DNA of 64,000 nt from Salegentibacter sp. (GTDB lineage: Bacteria > Bacteroidota > Bacteroidia > Flavobacteriales > Flavobacteriaceae): assembly GCA_017795085.1 (NCBI GenBank), contig CP051246.1, forward strand, positions 310,001-374,000, in the 5' to 3' direction. A program made the translations under genes and the position numbers. Positions 27,486-35,414 of the stretch are shown here, one piece after another (position 1 is the stretch's first letter; each line of letters begins with the position of its first letter). The notes under the pieces were generated by a model. It was not told the DNA's origin and did not search any database. It saw only the letters and a list, made by a program, of their open reading frames with translations.

Positions 27486-27829
27486 TTGGCAAAACCCGGA
27501 GGTGGTTCGCTACAACAAAGCTGGACCAGTTTCGCCTCCACATCGCCATCTATTTTCTTTTCATAGGCCCGGCTACTCGGGCGGCGCTCAAGTACTGCTT
27601 CAAAACCTTCTTCCACAAATTTTTTCTTCACACGGTCTATAGTGCGCATACCGACCTTCAAGACTTTGCTGATTTGTTCATTGGTCACCTTTTCAGAATA
27701 ATCGCCTTCATCGCAATTCAATAAAATGTAGGCGGCACGGAACTTCTGCGTAGTGTGCGAACCTTTGTTGATTATTGCCATCAGCGCGTTTACTTCTTCT
27801 TGGCTAAGCTTAACGGTATATCGTATCAT
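27371..27829 (-). CDS. IS630 transposase, DNA-binding N-terminal part
   Basis: The helix-turn-helix half of the transposase. The likely start is the Met of MIRYTVKLSQEEVNAL at 27829 rather than the upstream Met at 27856. Two HTH-type segments follow (TNEQISKVLKVGMRTIDRVKKKF and WSLRLLADKMVELEYVPAIS). In frame 0 it runs through SVGKVLKK and stops shortly after. A -1 slip on the A8 run gives SVGKVLKKNELKPWK and continues into the catalytic frame. A one-frame ancestral ORF broken by an indel is the alternative to programmed frameshifting. Confidence 0.82.
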   Translation of the reverse strand: MIRYTVKLSQEEVNALMAIINKGSHTTQKFRAAYILLNCDEGDYSEKVTNEQISKVLKVGMRTIDRVKKKFVEEGFEAVLERRPSSRAYEKKIDGDVEAKLVQLCCSEPPPGFAKWSLRLLADKMVELEYVPAISHVSVGKVLKKTNLSLGK

Positions 27830-28442
27830 TTCGATGATTTTTTTAAAGATACACATTTCAAAATTAATACGTCATAATAAAGTTAACTTAACACTAGCTT
27901 GTCTTATATAATTTTACCATTCTTTGGTATTTTAGTTCCTGCGATGATATGGATCTGGAAAAAAGAAGAATTAAAAGAGAAAGAAAGCCTGATAAAATCC
28001 TTATTATATTTTCAATTAACTTGGTGTATACTACTCGTGATTTCTCCAATTATTTCCTTTAAAGTTATTAACACTGCAATTTGGATTATTCAACCGATTG
28101 TTGATCCATTTGTGACTTCAAATATTAATCTTTTAAGGCTTAGTAGAGAATATCATATAGTTGTTTGGCTCTTCATGTATATTTTCAATCTTTATGTTAT
28201 TCTCAAAAACGCTTGGAGACTTGATCAAAAAACTAAACTAAAATTTTTTGAAAAATTTTAGTTGCTAATTAAGCTAATACCCAATAGTGGATATCGCAAA
28301 TGCCGGGTCTATAAAAAAGAACTAACTTAGATTTTCATAGTTAACCAAAACATTAAACTGATAAATTCACTTCCATAAATAATTCTGTAGCATTTGTCAT
28401 TAACTGTAAATCGTTTTGCAAATTTTTTAACAAAATTAAAAT

Positions 28443-29691
28443 ATGAAATCTACAATTAAATTGCCGCTTTTTTTTCTCATTTTATTAATACTTAGTTGTA
28501 ATTCAGAAGATGAAAAAGCACTCCATTTAACAGGAGAAGTGATTGGAGCCGAAACCGATACAATTTTTTTGATTAAGATTAATCAGGATACAAGATTCGA
28601 TTCTTTGATTAAAATTCCTGTAAATAATGGAAATTTCAAATACAATCAAAAGCTAAAAAATCCAGAAGTGGTTAACCTGGCATTTGCGGAGTCGGTTAAA
28701 AATGGTGCTTTTAGACCAATGCCGGTGTTTTTAGAAAATCAAGAAATTGATTTGACTATTTATTCAGAAAATGAATTTGATAAAAATAGCATTAAAGGAG
28801 GAGAATTAAATGCCGAGTATGAAAGATATAAAAAAGATTTCGAAACCAAATTTAAAGCTCAAAATACACCCCTTCGAGATAGTTTGAGTCTTTTATTTAA
28901 AAGCAATAATTATTTTAATGAAAAAGCAAAAAAACTTCACAAGGAACTGAGGAATTCAAAAAATCAGGAGGAAAAGATTCCTATTTATAAAAAATTAGAA
29001 GATTTAGAGAAAAATAACCAACATTTGAGTTTGAAGGCTAAGAAGTTAGAAAATAAATTAGAACCAATTGTTGAAGAACAAAAACAATTTCAACACTCTT
29101 ACATAGAAGAAAATTCATCATTAGTATCCTATTATCTTTTTTTAGAGAATCTTATCTATAACAAAGAAAAAATAGATTTAAATCTGGCTAAAAGGAATTA
29201 TCAAATTCTCTCTCAATCAAATCCTAATCATCCCTATAATGAATTATCATCTAATCTTATAAGTGCAATTGAAAATATTAAGGTTGGAAAAAAATATATA
29301 GATTTTTCTGCACCTGAACTTAATGGAAACGTAGTACAACTTTCCGATAAAATAAATGGTGAAATAGCATTACTTGATTTATGGGCTACTTGGTGCGGCC
29401 CCTGTATAGCGAAGAGCAGAACGATGATTTGAATATAAAGACAAAGGATTTAATATTGTAGGAGTAGCTGGTGAATTTAAAAACACAGGTAAATTAGAAA
29501 AATTTCTGCAAAAAGAAAAATGGCCATGGCTTCAACTTGTTGAGTTAGATCGACAAAACGGAATCTGGGAAAAATATGGTATTGATGGTGCAGGAGGGGC
29601 TTTATTCCTAATTGATAAAAAAGGTGATATTATTGCTAAAGATCCAACCGCACAAGAAGTTAAACAAATATTGGAAAACCGTTTGGATTAA
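28443..29691 (+). pseudogene. DUF4369/TlpA-like thiol-disulfide lipoprotein, frameshifted
   Basis: The open part (28443-29432) encodes a lipoprotein (MKSTIKLPLFFLILLILSC, lipobox Cys19). It has an N-terminal DUF4369-like beta domain (GEVIGAETDTIFLIKINQDT ... FLENQEIDLTIYS), a Lys/Glu-rich helical linker and the start of a thioredoxin domain with the redox motif WCGPC. It stops at 29430, right after KSRTMI. The rest of the thioredoxin fold continues in the +1 frame (EYKDKGFNIVGVAGEFKN ... WPWLQLVELDRQNGIWEKYG ... GALFLIDKKGDIIAK) to 29691. Compared with the family, about four residues are missing at the break, so a small deletion rather than a single-base error is likely. The intact protein would reduce disulfides in the periplasm. 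Confidence 0.85.
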
Positions 29692-30063
29692 TATATGTTG
29701 TATATAACAAAGACGGTTCTTCGCAAATAGGTGGCAGCGTTAGAAAATGATAAATTCACTGATAATGCAGGTCTAAGCCAATACGTGCACATACCTTACT
29801 AAGTCACGTTGCGTTAATCAAGATTGTTCCCAAACTAAAATTAATCATCGATCAAATTTTAAAATATTCCCTGGAAGGAAAAAATTAACAATCGATTTAG
29901 CGATTTTATTTCTTTATGTTTCGAGGGATCTAATACTGATAGAAAATTTATCGGTAATGATAAAAGCTTTATTTAGGGGGGTGATATTAACTTTTCATAG
30001 TTTCCTTCGTTTTGTCATATAATATCTTATATTTGTATCGCGCACGATTTAATCTTTAGCGAT
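29692..30063. other. Gene-free stretch between accessory patch and doxX
   Basis: No gene or RNA recognised. The left end holds the TGTATATAACAAAGACGG-type sequence discussed as a possible boundary. The right end carries a probable promoter for the DoxX gene. Confidence 0.4.
30028..30035 (+). promoter_or_regulatory. Putative -7 element (TATATTTG) of the doxX-like gene
   Basis: TATATTTG matches TAnnTTTG 28 nt before ATG 30064. A TTTG lies 13 nt upstream of it, shorter than the usual spacing. Confidence 0.45.
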
Positions 30064-30519
30064 ATGAATGCAAAAGTTTCTACTTTTCAAAATATTTCGA
30101 GAATTCTTTTAGGGGGTATTATGACTTTTGCAGGTATAGGCCATCTAACTTTTCAGAGGCAGGAATTTTTAGCTCAAGTACCCAGATGGCTTCCCAACAA
30201 TGAGGTATTTATGGACTTTGTTGTATTATCTTCTGGCGTAGTAGAAATTTTATTGGGCATGGCAATGATTTTCTTAGGGAAATATAAAGTTAAGGTTGGA
30301 ATAGTTCTGGCTATATTTTACGTGTTAATATTTCCAGGCAATATTTCTCAATATACTAATGAAATAAGTGCTTTTGGTCTGGATACAGATCAAAAAAGGT
30401 TAATTCGTTTATTTTTTCAACCAGTTTTAATTCTTTGGGCATTGTGGTCGACCGGTGCTTTAAAATATCTTCTAAACAGAAATAAAAAACATCGCCGACA
30501 GATCGATAATAGAGGATGA
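30064..30519 (+). CDS. DoxX-family membrane protein
   Basis: 151 residues with four membrane helices: ISRILLGGIMTFAGIGHLTF (with the DoxX-type GIGHLTF segment), FMDFVVLSSGVVEILLGMAMIFL, VGIVLAIFYVLIFPGNI and LFFQPVLILWALWST, followed by a basic tail (NRNKKHRRQ). DoxX/DoxD-like proteins are small quinone- or redox-associated membrane proteins. Here the gene is followed, ~96 nt on, by an OhrR-type peroxide sensor, so a role under oxidative stress is plausible but inferred. Confidence 0.85.
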   Translation: MNAKVSTFQNISRILLGGIMTFAGIGHLTFQRQEFLAQVPRWLPNNEVFMDFVVLSSGVVEILLGMAMIFLGKYKVKVGIVLAIFYVLIFPGNISQYTNEISAFGLDTDQKRLIRLFFQPVLILWALWSTGALKYLLNRNKKHRRQIDNRG

Positions 30520-30615
30520 TTTTGAAGCCGATTTGTCGATAGGATTAAATAAACTTTATGAGGTTTACTATTAATACAAACTTAGCCCGAAGATATTCAC
30601 TTTGAGAAAATAAAT

Positions 30616-31068
30616 ATGGATAAAGATTTTCAGGAACTATATTTAGAGAATCAACTTTGCTTTCCACTTTACGCAACCTCAAGATTGATTACAAAAAAAT
30701 ATACCCCGTTCTTAAAAGAACTGGATATTACTTATCCTCAATATTTAGTATTACTGGCTCTTTGGCAATATGACAGACAGAGTGTAAACGCTCTGGGGGA
30801 ACATTTATATCTGGAGTCTAATACCTTAACTCCTTTGTTAAAGAGATTAGAGAACAAAAAGCTAATCGAGCGTAACCGTTCTCAACAGGATGAACGTACG
30901 GTCCTTATTTCTTTAACTGCGCAAGGAAAACAATTAAAGGAAAGAGCAAGAAATATTCCCGGAAGAATTGTTGATTCGTTCCAGGATCCAACGATTACTG
31001 AAAAAGAAATAATTGATTTTCAGAAAACACTTTTCAAATTATTGGATATATTTAATAAGAAAATGTAA
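30616..31068 (+). CDS. ohrR: OhrR-type organic-peroxide-sensing MarR regulator
   Basis: 150 residues aligning well with Bacillus OhrR. The sensing Cys15 sits in LENQLCFPLYATSR, and Tyr19, Tyr29 and Tyr40 (ITYPQY) are at the positions that hold the reactive cysteine. The winged HTH (VNALGEHLYLESNTLTPLLKRLENKKLIERNR, DERTVLISLT) is complete. In known systems organic hydroperoxides oxidise Cys15 and release DNA. The usual target gene ohr is not next to it. The nearest candidate target is the DoxX-like gene upstream, or the regulator itself. It is a one-Cys type; no second Cys was seen. Confidence 0.9.
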   Translation: MDKDFQELYLENQLCFPLYATSRLITKKYTPFLKELDITYPQYLVLLALWQYDRQSVNALGEHLYLESNTLTPLLKRLENKKLIERNRSQQDERTVLISLTAQGKQLKERARNIPGRIVDSFQDPTITEKEIIDFQKTLFKLLDIFNKKM

Positions 31069-31086
31069 ACGAATTAAAGATCAAAC

Positions 31087-31941
31087 TTACTTCGCTATCC
31101 AAAGCGGCATTGGTAATTCTAGGTTAAAAAGCTCTTCGGTAACACTTCCCACTAAAAGGGTGGAGAAAGTATTGTTTCCTTTATCGCTTACTATTATAAG
31201 GTCGGCTTTATTTTTTCTCGCTTCTTCCAGAAGTTTATCGGCTTCATTATTATCACGTCCAGCGATGATTTTAATATCAGCCTGGTCTTTTGAGGGCTGT
31301 TTGTCCAGGAATTTTTCCGCTTTTTCGCGAGTGTGTTTTTCAATTTTAGGCGCCATTTTTTCTTTGGGTAAGTAAGGGGTAAACTGTACAGGCACGCTAA
31401 AAATATTAACCAAATTCAGTTTTGCTGAAGTATTTTCGGCTAAATCACTCCCCACTTTCCAGGCCTTTGCTGAAGATTTGGAAAAATCGGAACCTACCCA
31501 GATATTGGAAATTTTTGCTTTGGCAACTGCAGGAATTGAAAGAATATCACATTTAAGTAATCTAAGTAATTTTCCGGTTACCACACCGCTGCCGTGACTG
31601 CTGAGTTTATTGCCTAAAATAGTCAAATCTATTTTGTATTTATTAGCGATGTAACTCATTAGTGATTCGGTATAGGGATCTTCAGAAATAAGCACTTCCC
31701 AATCACAATCTGCATCAAAATGTTGTTCTACTTTTTCATTTAATTCGTCACCAATAATGTCATCAAGGTTTACTTCTTTTAGTTCCTCTTTAAACAATTC
31801 AGAAATTTCATATTTCTTGATATTATGGACAAAATAGACTTTCCCCACTTTAAGTGTTTTACACAGGGAAGTGGTGTATTTTATGAGGGTATCATCTAGA
31901 TGAGATAAATCTAAAGCGACTAAAATATTTTTGAGTTCCAT
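31087..31941 (-). CDS. Universal stress protein, tandem UspA domains
   Basis: About 284 residues from the Met in MELKNILVALDLSH at 31941, which is the usual UspA start; the longer frame would overlap the transporter gene. The first UspA domain ends with the DLTILGNKLSSHGSGVVTGKLLR nucleotide-binding pattern (G-2x-G-9x-G-like). The second starts at KISNIWVGSDFSKSSAK and ends with ADLIIVSDKGNNTFSTLLVGSVTEEL. It is the last gene of the outer-membrane protein/BCCT unit, 13 nt behind the transporter, and may monitor or modulate transport under stress; that is inference. Confidence 0.9.
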   Translation of the reverse strand: MELKNILVALDLSHLDDTLIKYTTSLCKTLKVGKVYFVHNIKKYEISELFKEELKEVNLDDIIGDELNEKVEQHFDADCDWEVLISEDPYTESLMSYIANKYKIDLTILGNKLSSHGSGVVTGKLLRLLKCDILSIPAVAKAKISNIWVGSDFSKSSAKAWKVGSDLAENTSAKLNLVNIFSVPVQFTPYLPKEKMAPKIEKHTREKAEKFLDKQPSKDQADIKIIAGRDNNEADKLLEEARKNKADLIIVSDKGNNTFSTLLVGSVTEELFNLELPMPLWIAK

Positions 31942-31954
31942 ATTGGTGTTGTTT

Positions 31955-33568
31955 TTATTCTTTTTTTCCACTTCGTTTTTTTACAATATCAGAAACAATT
32001 TGCTCATAATTTTCCAGCTGTTTCTCATCTTTTTTCTGTCTCATTTTCTTAAAATCTTCCTGAAGTCCGCGATATAGCGAATAACACATAAATAGAAGAA
32101 TAAATGCAAAAGGCAAGCCTGTGACTATAGAAGCGGTTTGTAAAGCTTGTAATCCTCCGCCAATAAGCAGCACAGCGGCGACTGCACCTTCGGTTACTGC
32201 CCAGAAAATACGCTGGCCTACGGGTGCGTCAATTTTCCCACCGGAGGTAAGGCTGTCTATAACCAACGAACCAGAGTCTGATGAGGTTACAAAAAATCCG
32301 GCAATTAATATTACTCCTATAATATTTAGGATAAATGCCAGCGGATATTCTTCAAGGAAAACAAAGAGGGCAATGGCTACATCTTCATTAACCGCGTCTA
32401 CAATAGCATTGTTTCCTGATAAAGTTTCCTGAATTGCCGAACTTCCGAAGGCTGAAATCCAGAAAAAAGTAATTAAAGAAGGTACGATTAGAACCCCCAA
32501 AATAAATTCCTGAATGGTTCTTCCCTTTGAAATCCGGGCGATAAACATCCCTACAAAAGGTGACCAGGCAATCCACCAGCCCCAGTAAAAGACCGTCCAG
32601 TCGTTTTGCCAGTTATTGCCAGTAAAGGTTTCTGTCCAGGTAGCGGTTTCCAGGAAATGGAAAAAATAACTTCCTGTATTTTGAACAAAAGACTGAAAAA
32701 TAAAGATAGTGGGCCCGAGGATTATTACTAGTAAAAGTAAGATAAAAGCTATACGAATATTCCACTCACTTAAAACTTTCACCCCTTTATCAACACCTAG
32801 CACTACTGAAATGGTGGCGATGAGGGTAATACCTGCGATAAGAGAGACCTGAGTAACCAGGCCTTTGTCTATAGCAAAAAGATGTTCCAGGCCGGCGGCG
32901 ATTTGTTTTACACCCAACCCAAGCGAAGTAGCCAGCCCAAAAAGCGTGGCCAATACGGCAAAAATATCAATAACGTTCCCAATAGTACCGTGAATTTTAT
33001 CACCGAAAAAAGGATAAAAAACAGAACGGATGGTAAGCGGCAAACCACGGGTATAGGCAAAATAAGAAAGTGCGAGGCCAACCAAGGCATAAATTCCCCA
33101 GGCGTGAAAACCCCAATGTAAAAAAGTGTAATTCATCGCTTCACGGGCTGCAGTTGCCGTACCGCCTTCGGCTAGGGGAGGACTATTAAAATGGGTGATG
33201 GGTTCTGAGATACTCCAAAAAAGAAGACCAATTCCCATGCCCGCGCTAAAGAGCATGGCAAACCAAGAGAGTGTTTTAAATTCGGGTTTGGCTTTGGGGC
33301 CTCCAATGCGCATGTTACCAAATTTGCTAAAGGCCAGGTAAATCATGAAAATAAGAAAGATATTCACACAAAGCACAAAAAACCACCCTCCATTATTGGC
33401 CACAAAATTTTGAATTTTATCAAAATAAGCTTCGGCCCGCTCATTAAAAATTAAGGTTAAGGAAATACTTGTTACGATAAGAAAGGCTGAAGTAAAGAAA
33501 ACCGGCCCGTTAATTTCGAGTCCGAAAATCGAGGTGCGTTCATCACTTCTAGTTACTTTTTTAGCCAT
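31955..33568 (-). CDS. BCCT-family osmolyte (betaine/choline/carnitine) transporter
   Basis: 537 residues with about 12 membrane helices. BCCT signatures are GMGIGLLFWSISEPITHF (glycine stretch and first Trp of the substrate box), FHAWGIYALVGLALSYF, the WGWWIAWSPFVGMFIARISKGRT signature helix and TSSDSGSLVIDSL. The C-terminus is charged (RQKKDEKQLENYEQ...KKRSGKKE) and may sense ionic strength as in BetP, although it is short. Substrate is not determined, but glycine betaine or choline is the common case. It is preceded by an outer-membrane protein gene (18 nt gap) and followed by a universal stress protein gene. Confidence 0.92.
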   Translation of the reverse strand: MAKKVTRSDERTSIFGLEINGPVFFTSAFLIVTSISLTLIFNERAEAYFDKIQNFVANNGGWFFVLCVNIFLIFMIYLAFSKFGNMRIGGPKAKPEFKTLSWFAMLFSAGMGIGLLFWSISEPITHFNSPPLAEGGTATAAREAMNYTFLHWGFHAWGIYALVGLALSYFAYTRGLPLTIRSVFYPFFGDKIHGTIGNVIDIFAVLATLFGLATSLGLGVKQIAAGLEHLFAIDKGLVTQVSLIAGITLIATISVVLGVDKGVKVLSEWNIRIAFILLLLVIILGPTIFIFQSFVQNTGSYFFHFLETATWTETFTGNNWQNDWTVFYWGWWIAWSPFVGMFIARISKGRTIQEFILGVLIVPSLITFFWISAFGSSAIQETLSGNNAIVDAVNEDVAIALFVFLEEYPLAFILNIIGVILIAGFFVTSSDSGSLVIDSLTSGGKIDAPVGQRIFWAVTEGAVAAVLLIGGGLQALQTASIVTGLPFAFILLFMCYSLYRGLQEDFKKMRQKKDEKQLENYEQIVSDIVKKRSGKKE

Positions 33569-33586
33569 TGGTTATTGTTTTTCGAA

Positions 33587-34738
33587 TTAAAAATAATAGC
33601 CCAGGTTTATGTTAAACCTGGCTTCCCATTTAGCATCGGGATTTCCACGGGAAAAATCATCTACAAAGTTTCCGCCCAGCCAGGAATGATTGTATCCGGC
33701 CGCATAATCTATATAGGTATAAAGATGTCCTGCGGTTACTAAAACCCCGGTTACGTTCATATAGGAATCGGTGAAATTTATATTTTGCTTATCCATGAAA
33801 CCAAAATCATTGTAGAATTCCAAATTTGATATTGGCCCCCAGTTTACCGGGATATTACGCGAGATTGCCAGGGAATACAGCTCAAAATCGGCAGCTACTT
33901 CATAGGGAGCGCCATAAGCGGCAAAAGTGAGCGCTTCCCGGCTTTGGCCTTCAGCATTTTCAGGGTTGTGGCGTGCGGTTAAGGCTTGGGCTTTTAAATT
34001 CCAACGCTTGTGGGTAATTTCATAATGTACTGCCAGCCCATGGTGATTTCCCGATTTTTCGGTATCTAAATTATAAAGTCCGCCGTATTGTGCTGAAATT
34101 CCTAAACGGTTTGCTGCTTTTTTTCCAAATTTGTAAACCAGTTTCCCGTTTAACTGGTTAATTTCTTTATTTCTTCCTGAAACATCATAAGAATACCGGC
34201 TGGGAGAAGCTTCAGTATTACTTCCAAATTGAAGCTCTTCAGCATTTTTAAAAAAGGCAAGATGATATTCCCAGGTTTTTCCGGCGTGAATATATTTTAT
34301 GCCCATATCATGGTCATCTTCCAGCCCCATATAATAAGTAAGGTTAAAAAACCAGTTATGGGAATTATACTGCTGGATCCCGAAAGGTACCTGTGTGAGT
34401 CCGACCTGTATTTCATCAAGCTCATTAAATTTATAGCCCATCCAGCCCTGTTTCATAACACCACCACCAAAAGCTTCGGAGTAAAGACGGTATTCAGCGT
34501 TAAGATAGACACCTTTCCATTTTACATTAAAATTCATGCGGAACATATCGTAACCAAAATCACCGCCCCGGTTTTTATGGCCCTCAATCCAGGAAGAGAA
34601 GTTGTAGTTATATCGCAGTGCGCCGCCTACATCAATTTCAGGTTTTTCCTGAGCATAACAATTCCAATTACTACAGAAAACCCCACCAAATAGTATGGGG
34701 ATAATAATGAATCGGTAATTGCATAAAAATTGAATCAA
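33587..34738 (-). CDS. Outer-membrane beta-barrel protein, likely porin for the BCCT unit
   Basis: 383 residues with an N-terminal hydrophobic export segment (FIIIPILFGGVFC...CYAQ) and a body of alternating beta strands rich in Tyr/Trp (VGGALRYNYNFSSW, VYLNAEYRLYSE, WEYHLAFFKNAEEL, LGISAQYGGLY). It ends in the aromatic terminus NINLGYYF typical of outer-membrane barrels. It is probably a porin-like channel. The position 18 nt upstream of the BCCT gene suggests that it feeds the same substrate. The start may lie at the first or a slightly later Met; the signal sequence is somewhat atypical because of two cysteines. Confidence 0.78.
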   Translation of the reverse strand: MIQFLCNYRFIIIPILFGGVFCSNWNCYAQEKPEIDVGGALRYNYNFSSWIEGHKNRGGDFGYDMFRMNFNVKWKGVYLNAEYRLYSEAFGGGVMKQGWMGYKFNELDEIQVGLTQVPFGIQQYNSHNWFFNLTYYMGLEDDHDMGIKYIHAGKTWEYHLAFFKNAEELQFGSNTEASPSRYSYDVSGRNKEINQLNGKLVYKFGKKAANRLGISAQYGGLYNLDTEKSGNHHGLAVHYEITHKRWNLKAQALTARHNPENAEGQSREALTFAAYGAPYEVAADFELYSLAISRNIPVNWGPISNLEFYNDFGFMDKQNINFTDSYMNVTGVLVTAGHLYTYIDYAAGYNHSWLGGNFVDDFSRGNPDAKWEARFNINLGYYF

Positions 34739-35117
34739 TATACTTTTTTGTTGGATAGCTTAAAAATAAGGGAAATAATGTGTGAAAATTTAATTTATAT
34801 CTTAAAAAATAATTAAAAAACAATTTTTTATTAGTTATTTAATTTTAAAGCTGTGGAAAGAGGTGGATAAAATTTTTGAAGTAATTTATGATAAAAAAGC
34901 TTCATTGGAATAGTATTTACAGGCTTTACAGGGCAATTTTGCCCGATGAAGATTGGGGGGTATTTAGCCTTATTTGCGGACTTATAATTGTTGAAAAGAC
35001 CTAGAGTAAATATATTGTTACCAAATTGTGGGGTAACCTTTTTAAGATTTTTTTAGAGAGTTCATTATTATCAAGGTCTTATAAATTAATTTGTAACTTT
35101 GTCGCAAAATAATTCTA
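34739..35117. other. AT-rich gene-free stretch
   Basis: No gene found. It is very AT-rich around 34790-34850 with imperfect A/T palindromes, and has a small GGGCAATTTTGCCC hairpin at 34932-34945. TAACTTTG at 35094-35101 matches the -7 consensus for the small gene at 35118. Confidence 0.45.
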
Positions 35118-35315
35118 ATGCAGGCATTAAAAGAACAATTTCAAAAATATTATACGCCAAAACGTTGTTTAATCAATGCTTTGATTATGTTTAGCGCTGT
35201 TGCATTCTTCATTTATCAGCGTCCCGGGGAGCTTTTGTATTCTGTAGGTTTTGGGACTATTGGTTTGCTCTATATCGCTGGTTTTATTTTTCTGAAAACC
35301 AGGCAGAAGAATTAA
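35118..35315 (+). CDS. Small two-helix membrane protein, unknown
   Basis: 65 residues: a basic N-terminus (MQALKEQFQKYYTPKRC), two hydrophobic helices (LINALIMFSAVAFFIYQ and LYSVGFGTIGLLYIAGFIFL) and a basic tail (KTRQKN). A TAnnTTTG element (TAACTTTG, 35094-35101) stands 17 nt before the ATG, which supports expression. No family is recognised. It precedes typA on the same strand with its own likely promoter. Confidence 0.6.
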   Translation: MQALKEQFQKYYTPKRCLINALIMFSAVAFFIYQRPGELLYSVGFGTIGLLYIAGFIFLKTRQKN

Positions 35316-35381
35316 TTTTCTATCTGTGAAAATTCACTGTTTATTATTTATCTATTTTAATGCATTGTGTAAAAATAGACG

Positions 35382-35389
35382 TACCTTTG
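35382..35389 (+). promoter_or_regulatory. Putative -7 element (TACCTTTG) of typA
   Basis: TACCTTTG matches TAnnTTTG 26 nt before ATG 35415. A TTG lies 14 nt upstream of it. Confidence 0.5.
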
Positions 35390-35414
35390 CAGCCTTTTAA
35401 AATGAGCCGCTTAT

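Larger units (their letters stand above)
26695..27894 (-). mobile_element. IS630-family insertion sequence, ~1200 bp
   Basis: The element sits between TA dinucleotides (26693-26694 and 27895-27896), the target duplication of the IS630/Tc1 group. Its ends share TGTTAA and then diverge apart from a TGACG(G/T)AT-type block, so the terminal repeats are imperfect. It carries two overlapping transposase frames on the minus strand joined by an A8 slippery run. It interrupts an HTH-membrane regulator gene. Exact ends could shift by 1 nt, because CTA is also duplicated. Confidence 0.88.
26442..28261 (+). pseudogene. XRE-type HTH regulator with membrane domain, split by IS630
   Basis: The 5' piece (26442-26694) encodes an XRE helix-turn-helix (LSKRIKELRISENLSQEKLA, LSLRTIQRIEKGEVKPT) ending in RFVYLSSA. 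The 3' piece (27897-28261) encodes two to three membrane helices (YIILPFFGILVPAMIWIWKK, FQLTWCILLVISPII, VVWLFMYIFNLYVI), like HTH proteins with DUF4870-type membrane tails in Flavobacteriaceae. Removing the IS with one TA copy joins ...YLSSA and SLSYIILPFF... in one open frame. The intact gene would be a membrane-tethered regulator. With the insert in place, only a ~84-residue soluble HTH stub plus a few IS codons can be made. The 3' piece has no proper start. Confidence 0.88.

Noticed and set aside
26994..27566. 190-residue open frame on the plus strand
   Set aside because: It is antisense to the IS630 transposase frames, which carry the DDE motifs.
27899..28261. Stand-alone 120-residue membrane protein beginning at TTG
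   Set aside because: It is the 3' half of the IS630-split regulator; the frame runs directly from the 5' half once the IS is removed.
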